A DNA stretch of 64,000 nt, taken from Rhabdornis inornatus. Its lineage: Eukaryota > Chordata > Aves > Passeriformes > Rhabdornithidae. Shown here one piece after another: positions 50,801 to 59,800 of this stretch. Within the stretch, counting starts at the first letter, position 1; each line of letters opens with the position of its first letter. Under the pieces are notes generated by a model. It was not told the origin of the DNA. It saw only the letters and a program-made list of their open reading frames with translations, and ran no database searches. The stretch spans positions 1 through 64,000 of the forward strand of contig VWZS01010868.1 of the NCBI GenBank assembly GCA_013397075.1, written 5' to 3'. Both the position numbers and the translations under genes were made by a program.

Positions 50801-53800
50801 GAATTTGTTCCTGCAGCCATTCACGGGGGTGTCTGGCCTCGTTGCTATTCCGTGTGACACAGCCCACAACCCATTACAGGACACACTGGAGCAGCCAAGC
50901 AGGTTGTCCTCTGGGAAAGCCTCTGGATAACATCCTCCAAGGGCAGAGCAATGGCAGTGCAATCATCCCTGTTTACAGACAGGGGACAGGGAACTAATGG
51001 CCGTGACAGATGGCTCTGCCATGCCCAGCAGCAGGACATGGATCATGAGGGAGTTGTTACATCCTGCCCTTCTGCCAGGGGTTACTGCCCACCCTGCAAA
51101 ACCCAGGACACGAGGGCAGGAGCAAACGTGCCAGTTTGTCACTCACTGCAGCCAGGTCCTGCCAGGCTGATTGAGAGGGATAGTGGCACATGTGTGCTCC
51201 TGGTGGCTCCACAGTGGGGAACAACTGTGATCCTGGCAAAAAAGCAGCACAGATGGCTCTCGAATTGCTCCAGTGGGAATTGCCAGAGCTTTTCTGGAGA
51301 CATCCAGTGGAAAATCGTGCTGTGTTGCCAGGGATGTTGTGCTGTATTGTGCAACCACTTGGCAACGTCCGTAGTGTTAAATCAAGCTACAGCACTGGTG
51401 AGCAAGTTCAAACAAGCTGATGGTTGTGACAGCACCAAATTGGTAATTGTTTGTAATTCTGTGTTGGTAGCATGCCTCCACATGAACATCATCACTCATG
51501 TACAGCCCAGGGGTCATTGCCAGGCAGAAATGTGGGACGTGACTTAGGCAAGGTTTAAACCTCAGCACCTGACACATCCTCTACTGCTATACCAGCCTTC
51601 GTGCTGGGCACTCAGCAGTTCTTGAAGATAATTAATCACACATGCCCTCACCCTTTGGAAAAATATCATTTTTGGTAAGCTGCCACACAAGTCCTCATGT
51701 TATTTCAGACAGTCTGGAAAATTAAGAGAAAGACCTTGCCTCAGCACTCCAGAGGCCCACAGGAAACCAGGATCTAAGCAGTTACTACACAAATGTTCCA
51801 GGTCTTCCCAGGCACATTAAGGACTTGTTTTGCTGAAAAGTGTACCTGTTGTCAATAATAACTCTTTCAAGTATTATGAGTTAATTTCTTGTCATTTTTT
51901 TTGCCTATCCTGTTTTCATTTTGCTTTCCAATGTCTTTTCACAGGCAGAACTCAACTTGCAGTTGTTCCATTATCATCACATTTATTCGATTGGGGAGAA
52001 CAGTCTTAAGCCATGCTTTAAAATTAATTTATATCAAAGTGCAGGTCCAGAGCCTTAAATTTCCACTTGTAGCACTCAAATCAAAACTATTCTTACAGTG
52101 ATCTGATCTGAAATGTTGTCAGGCTCTGCTCTTTGATTGAGTGGTGATACTTAGTTGGTGTCACATATTGTGACCTGCACACCCTTTGATTTTTTATGTT
52201 GCTTTGTAGCATCTTTAAAAGGGACAAAAATGAAACAGTAAAAAATATTTGCAGCATTAAATTTCCTGGGCCACTGCTTCTGGTCAGCTAGAAAATTTCC
52301 CATTTGTGATATTGCTGGTTTTATTTGTGAAGCGTGCTTTGCCAGGATTGTATTTTGCCTTAGAGAGGCAGAGCGAGCTCAAATACTGACCCCGAGGTTA
52401 TGAGAGGAAAACATGGATGGAAAAGCAAATTTCAGTTTTCAGGTTTTCTACATTTGCTATGTTTGACTCAGAACTGAAATTATAAACTGATGATGATGAT
52501 GATGATGATTATCATTCTTTACCAGTATTTGATGCAGAAATTTTTGCTCCCTTAGACAGGGAATTTTTTGTTTGCAGAAAACATGCCAGTGGAAACTTCT
52601 TTGCCAGCTCCACTTCTGAGTGTGGAGCTACCTCTACCTTTGATTCACCCTGTGATGTGAGATTAGCCCCTTCCAGCTTCCAGGGGTCACAGCTGCCCTT
52701 TGGATGAAGCAGATACAAGAGTAGCACTTTGAAGATTAGATAATACAGTGTATGGAAGTTCTGGGATGCCAAATGCTAAGAACAAGCTTAGAAGCTTTAG
52801 CAGCCTTAAGATAAAGCCTTTGTAAAGTGTGTAGAAATCCCTGAGTTACGTGGTTTTGGGTCACTTTGCTGTGTGGGAGAGCTCCTGAGGAATATCATGG
52901 CTCAGAATCCTTCCCCTCTCATCTCTCCATGCTGAATTAGGTCAGAAGGTTAATGACAAACCTACGTGCAGCTTTTTGCTCTCTGCTTGTGGGCATTTTG
53001 GTAACGATTTCCAGCTTATAGGTTTGCTGACCTCCCTGGCCCTTGTTTTTTGAGAAGCACACAATCCATAAAGAGATATTTTAAGCCCTGTGCAGCTGCA
53101 GTTGTGGAGAGCTGCAAAGGAGCTTCCCAGTAGCCCTGGCATTAAATCAGATCAGCTCTAAACTCTGCTAATTGATTCTCACCCACTCAGACACTCCCTG
53201 CCGTGAAGGACACAGGAAAACACTCCTGAATTCACAGGGTGCACTGGGAGATGCTGCAGCCAAGGGGAAAAAGGGGACAGAGACATTCAGGTTACAATTT
53301 CTGTGAGGCACCAATCGGGCTGACAAAGGGTGATGGTGAACCGACCTGGAAAACAAAACAAACCCTCCTCGTTTGTCTGGGACTGAGTCCTGACAAAAGC
53401 TTTGACCATTCTGCTCCCAGCAAGCACCTACAATGACAGCAAATGTTGAAATGGTGTTTTCTCAATGGACAGCAGGATTAATTTTTGGTAATTTCTAATA
53501 CAATTGCTGGAAAGGAACAAATGGGTGATGTGAAAACATGCAGAATGATTTTTTAATTAAGCTCCAACTGCCTGTTTATAATGTTATGAGGTTTACATTT
53601 GCCTAGAGAGAGGTGTGGATAATGATCATCACATATCCAAGCACTTCAGGTGTTTAAGAGAAAAAAAGGCCACTCATCATTTGATTTTCATCAAAGTATT
53701 AAGGAAAGCAAGACATAATTTTAGGCAATCTCGAACCTAATGGTCTCTGTGAGTGTAATTCAGAGAAAACTTTGGCCCTTTAGTATCCAGGAGGGTTTAG

Positions 53801-56800
53801 GAGGATTTAGAGACAGTTATTAGTATTACCTCCAGGACCTTGAAGTTCTTTCCATTTCTTCATCTAATAATTTTATGTGCCTTTAAAGTAGTGTAAAATC
53901 TGCGTCTCAGGGCAACATGAAAATATCCTGCTGTGTGATCAAGAAATAAAAAATTACAAGAAAAAAAAGAAAAAAAGGAAATTATGGAGAAGAACTGCAA
54001 TGGAACATTAGAAAAATATTCCAAATGCAATTGTAAGAAAACAAATTTTCCGAAGTACCTAATATAGGTTTGGATGGTTGTAGCTTTTGTTTTTATCTTT
54101 GTCCCTTTAGGGAGCTGCTCTTCTCTTTATATGCAGCTGAAATAGCTCTTCTGAAAAAAACAGGACTTAGAATTCCACATTTTCACTGTGGTTATGGCAC
54201 TCACACTGTACTGCATCAGATCTCAGTTTTTATTCTGATACTGTATGGAACATAATGAGATACAACTATATCACTTAATGCAGCAATTAAAATGTAAAAA
54301 AAGGATGTGCCTGTTTTTCTCTCTCACCCTCCTTTCCTTTTCCTTTTACCAAGTAAGTAGCCACTTTTATGTTTCAGTAGCTGGTTAAAATTTAATAGCT
54401 TCCATCCAAAGTCATCACAGTTCACCATACTTACGTGTTTCTACGCATTTCAAGCAAATCTGCATTTTATAGCCTCATTTGTGGTTGCATTCAGCAGTTT
54501 AATAGTAATCAGGAAATGAGTGAGAAGTCTTCCATGACTAAACAGCCTTCCACAGAAGGTGCTGCATTCTTCTCACGTCCCTTAGAGGTAAAGAAGAAAA
54601 GAATTGAAAAGTTCAAGTATTATATATTGCCAGGAAGCCAGGTATATTCAAAATGCAAATATGTCCCAGAATGAAAAAGTGAGCTGCCTACCAGTAGTTG
54701 GTAGATTCATTTCCCTCGTTTCCCTCTCAAAATTTGATTGTTTCTATCCAGCATTACTCTCCTGTTTTACTGATGAGCATAATGTCAGACAGTCTTTAGC
54801 AGATTAGTATCAGCTTGGCTGTCTGAATTTCAGATCACTATCCCTGCTGCACCCTCAGAATGGATAGCAGAATGTTTCTGTGCAGAGGATTAATCTGATG
54901 TATGTGACAAAAAATGAGCTTTGTCAAATGAGTTCCTTGCCCAGAAAAGCCCAGCAGAAATGTCACAGTGGTGCTATTTTCCCATAATAAGGAATAATAG
55001 ACATAGGGAGGAATTCTGAGGTCTCTTACAGCCTTTTAATAATTTAATCGGACTCAAAATTAAACACAGTATTTGACTGCATATCAGACATGGTTTTCCT
55101 TAATCAATGAATGCAATTCTTCTGGATCTCTGAAAATCTCTGTCACTGTAGTCAGTCCCTCATTACCAGGAACCTGGTTATGTGTTTATTAGACACACAA
55201 ATGTAGCCTCCACCCCAAACAGAAAATCCTGGTGAATGTTCTGCCTGTAGCTGAGGCAACAACGTGCCTTATTCCCTGAGAACTCAATCTTTATTCCTCA
55301 TTGATAGGCCTCTAATGCCATGACCCTGCTTCCAGGTACAATCCCTCCTCTCATCAAGTCGGTGGTGCAAAGTGAGGAAGGGCTGGGAACCAACGAAGGG
55401 CTAAAGATGCTGGTGACCATCTCCTGTATCCTGGTTGGGGTCTTGCTGCTCTTTGTGATGCTGCTGATCGTGAGGAGGAGGAGGAGGGAGCAGAGGCTGA
55501 AGAGGCTGCGAGGTAAGGTGGTGTCTGTGGAACTTCTGTGTGAACATGAAAATAGGAGTGGGGCTGCACGTGACCCAAGTGTGCAATCCCCAGCTGGGAT
55601 CATTCTCCTGCAATACAGAACAGTGTATGTGTGTTTTTCTATAGAAATTCCTTCTTTTTCATTTGGTCATAAGTTTCTAAAAAAAATTATTAATAATATA
55701 TCCATTGTTATTATTTTGCATGGGGGAAAGGAAAATATTTCACATTGGTTTGCTTTCCTTTTTTTTGCTGTTTGTTTGTTTCCCTCAGTGACCTAAAAGT
55801 GGAGTTTTTTTGAAGGATGAAATCAGATGTTCTGAATATGAGGGAATCTCAGTTTTCCAGCAGATGCTAACCATGATTTCCAAATCATAAAACAAAAGTA
55901 GCCAGATATTAGTAGGATAGAACATACAACCAGATACTCTCAGATTTGCCACCACATTTTTCCCATGTTTTTTTATAATAGAACTTATACAACACTTCAT
56001 AGTTCACTGACCTTTCATTGTAGCTGATCTGTGCTTTCCTCTAATCCTTATTCAAATTCAGTTGTTTGTTATGTGAATAAGATTTAGATCTGTGAATTCA
56101 TTCAGCTTTATCATTTTTCTAGCAAAAACCCCTGGCTGAGCCACAGCCAAGTTTTTGAGCCTTGCAGTCTGACACTGCTTTTGCACTGGCAAAGGGTATT
56201 TTGGGAAGGCATTCCCTGAAGGTATTTGGGAAAAAAACCTTTCAAATCCAAACCTGAATTAATAGTAAAACAATTTATCATCTGAAAAAAAGAAGCCTGA
56301 TCTCTTCCAGGAGCCACCAAATTGATTAGTTATTCATATTTTAACCAAAATGTGGTCATGGTACCTATTAAAACCAGGGCCAACCCTATGTTTTCCTTCT
56401 GACCTTCCTACTTATCTCTCTTTTGGGTCTAAATTTGCCCTTTGTAACAATATTTTGGAGTTTAAAAAAAAAAAAGACAGAGGGCATGGGCACATGCATA
56501 TATAAAGGAGGACAACCAACCTTATGGTTCATACACAGCCCTGGAAATCAGGACATCTGGATGCTTTGGCTTGTATAATCGCTTTTTCTTCAAAACCTTA
56601 TAAGCCATTTACCTTCCCAGTTTTGGGGTTTTTTCATTTAAAAAAGCGTGGCAAAGAAAAAGAAAATGTTATCTTCTTAGAAATACTGTGGAATTCCATC
56701 CAGTAATGAGCAGGACCTCTCGAGCCCTTTGGCTCTAGGAAATGATGTCTGTGCACATTATTTTTTCATGGTTAATTTACAAGTACTCATAGAATCTTGA

Positions 56801-59800
56801 GTTCTAGTCTCTTGAGGAAGGCTGATGATCACTGACCAGGATGGCTTTTGTATAACAGAAAATTTCTCTGAACTATTTCTTCTCAGAAATGAGCAATTTA
56901 GAAAAATACCAGAGCTTCACATAAAAGTAGGCAGTAGAAAAGATTTCATCTTTTGATAAAAGAAATCAGTATTTAACTACCATTTCTGTAAAAGTTGTGT
57001 CTCACTGCTGAATTTGTCACACTACAGCTCGACATCCCATCTGGTCCTGTCTTACTTCTCTACAGTTCACAAGTTCTTTTTTGTACAATTTCCAGTCTCC
57101 AAGGATATTCTTTCCACATGGTGGTAACCAAGTCATTTCTTAATGCTTTAATTGGTAAATGAAGCAGATTAATATATTTTAATCTTCCTCTGTAGTTTTC
57201 CCATCATCTACATCTTTAACTTTTTATCCTTTGAGATCATTTGCCAGTTCTCTGATTGTTCTGCAACAGGAAAATATTCCCTGTTCTACAGCCCTGGTTT
57301 GTGTTCTTGATTATGACTTCATTACTTGGATTATTTTCTTGTGATCTGGCGTTTTCCTTAAATTTTAGCTACCAAATTCTTGTGTCATTTTCAAGCTTTT
57401 ATCAGATATTATTTACTCCATATCCCCGATAAATGTCCCAGAAAATAAATACTGAATAATGATTCTCTGCTTCAAATTGGGGTCTGAATATGTTGGAATC
57501 CATGTAAAATGGCCGCTGTGTTAATTTTTGCATCATGCTACTTTCGGTTAAAATACTTTGATTTACCAAAACTTTGTTTTAGAGAAATATAAATATGATC
57601 TTTTACTGTTATTTGATCATATCACAGTGAGAGGTTTTTTCAATGTCGTTAATTCACAGCAAACTTTAATCTCATTTTAAAAATCCACTTTGTTTAACAT
57701 GGCTGCTTGACCACAAGTCTCTATTGATTGGCCTCAATTATCCTTTTAATTCATTTCATTAAGCTTCACTCAATTTTTTTTATTATTTTGTGCATTGCCA
57801 AGGTCAGACTGATAGGACTTCAGTAATTCAGAATTTTTTTTGCTCATTTGTTTTGAAGACTGATCCCATGTTTGAAATGTTCCGCTCTTCTGGAAGTTAC
57901 TTCATGTTCTAGAAGTTTTCCTGACAATAAGTATTGCTATTCCAGAGAAGTCCTTACTAAGTTCTCTAAAACAAATGTGTGCAAGTTTTTCTAATGCCCT
58001 AACTAAAAAGTAAATGGTTTGCTCTAGTAATTGTGTGATTACCTTTAAAATAATTTTTGAAAGGGAAATATCACATTATCACTTGATTTGTATGACTTGG
58101 TGGGGTTTCTTTGAGGCACAGTATTTTTTTTTCTTAAATCAGGATTTCCTCTAGTCTGCATCAGAAAAAAAATCTCCACAGTGGGACCTTCTAAAATAAT
58201 TTGTGCAAGTTACAGATGTAACTCTTGCTTTTGTGGCTGCAGATGTGGTTTTCTTGAACCTGTTTGACAAAGAGGAGAGGGAATTGCAGATTTATTTGCA
58301 GTGCACTCTGCAGGCAGACATTTGTATCCCTGCTTATGGAGTTCCCATTTCTGCTGAAGAACAGCAGCCTCTCCATTCTTCACCCTTTTACCACTTGTCT
58401 GGATGTAGGGACAGTTAAGCATTTTTCTTCCTCCTTTCTAAAGAAAGCAGAGTTCTCAGCAAAGTCCTGATTTTTGCCCAGTTGAGTAGTTCCACCAGCC
58501 AGGTCACAAGAAAAGGTCACTTAGCTGCTGGAGTTCATGCAGCCATTCAGGAGTTCAGCAGATATTCTCAAAGAGAAGCCTGATTGTTTAATGCTCCTTC
58601 TCCTGGCTATTGACCCAGCTCTGTTACTCCTGTAATGGTTTTCCCTTTGTTTTTAAATCCAATTCACCGTTACACAAGCAGAAAGGATCAGCACAGCGTG
58701 ATAGTTCAGGAGTGGCAGGATGCAATTTAAAACTCTATCACTGTCCCTGATTTCCCAGGGGGAAAACCCAAGTGTGTTAAGAATTTTAAAGGTGCCTGCC
58801 CCAGCAAAGGAAAGGGATGGCTCTGTCTTTTTCCCTGGAGTGGTGCTTGGTTGGAGCAGAGATCATGCCCTTCCCTCTGTCATCCGTGCCCCCTTCCCAA
58901 GCCCTGCTGCCACCACCTGAAAACTGGGAGGTGATAGGACAAAGCCAGGGATGCTGGGAAGTGATAGCCAGGGATGCTGGCTTATTTTAGAAAGTATTAT
59001 CAGTCTGCTGATCAAAAGGGTACTGCAGGAAAAGCACATTAAAATCTCTGGTCATTGGTTTGTGACAATAACATTTCTCCTGGAGCTGATGTTTTGGACA
59101 CATGATGTTGTCATAGTGGGGTCCCAGCACAGGGAGGAGCTGGAGCTGCTGCAGAGAGCCCAGAGGAGGCAGCAGGATGAGCAGAGGGATGGAGCAGCTC
59201 TGCTGGGAGGAAAGGCTGGCACAGCTGGGATTGTTCAGCCTGGACAGGAGAAGCTTTGGGCTGAGCTCAGTGTGGCCTTGCAGGGCCTGAAGGAGCTGCA
59301 GGAAACATGGAGAGAGACAATTCCCAAGGCATGCAGGGACAGCACACAGGGAATGGAGGGACAGCACACAGGGAATGGCTTCACACTGCCAGAGGGCAGG
59401 GCTGGATGGGATCTTGGGAATCAGGAATTGTTCCCTGGGAGGGTGGACAGGCCCTGGGATGGAATTTCCAGAGCAGCTGTGTCTGCCCCTGGATCCCTGG
59501 CAGTGCCCAAGGCCAGGTTGGACATTGGGGCTTGGAGCAGCCTGGGACAGTGGGAGGTGTCCCTGCCATGGCAGGGGTGGCACTGGATGATGTTTAAGGT
59601 CCTATCCAACCCAAACCAGACCATGATTCTGTGATATTCATTTACTTTTAGGCTTCTGGATTTTGGTTTGATGGATACAGAGGAGCCCTTTTTATTCCTG
59701 CCATCTTTGTTCTTGTCCCTTCCCACACCAACCTGTGTGCCCATCATTAACTCCAGCAGTTCTGCTCACCATTTGAACAATCTGCTTGGATCATTAGCAC

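Noticed and set aside
52488..52509. TGA run and other short direct repeats as a CRISPR-like array
   Set aside because: The units are contiguous simple repeats without spacers, in a vertebrate intron.
58951..59634. 227-codon open frame
   Set aside because: It is mostly the CR1 copy at 59121-59635; similar frames recur in the copies at 16271 and 38663, so it is repeat sequence rather than a gene.
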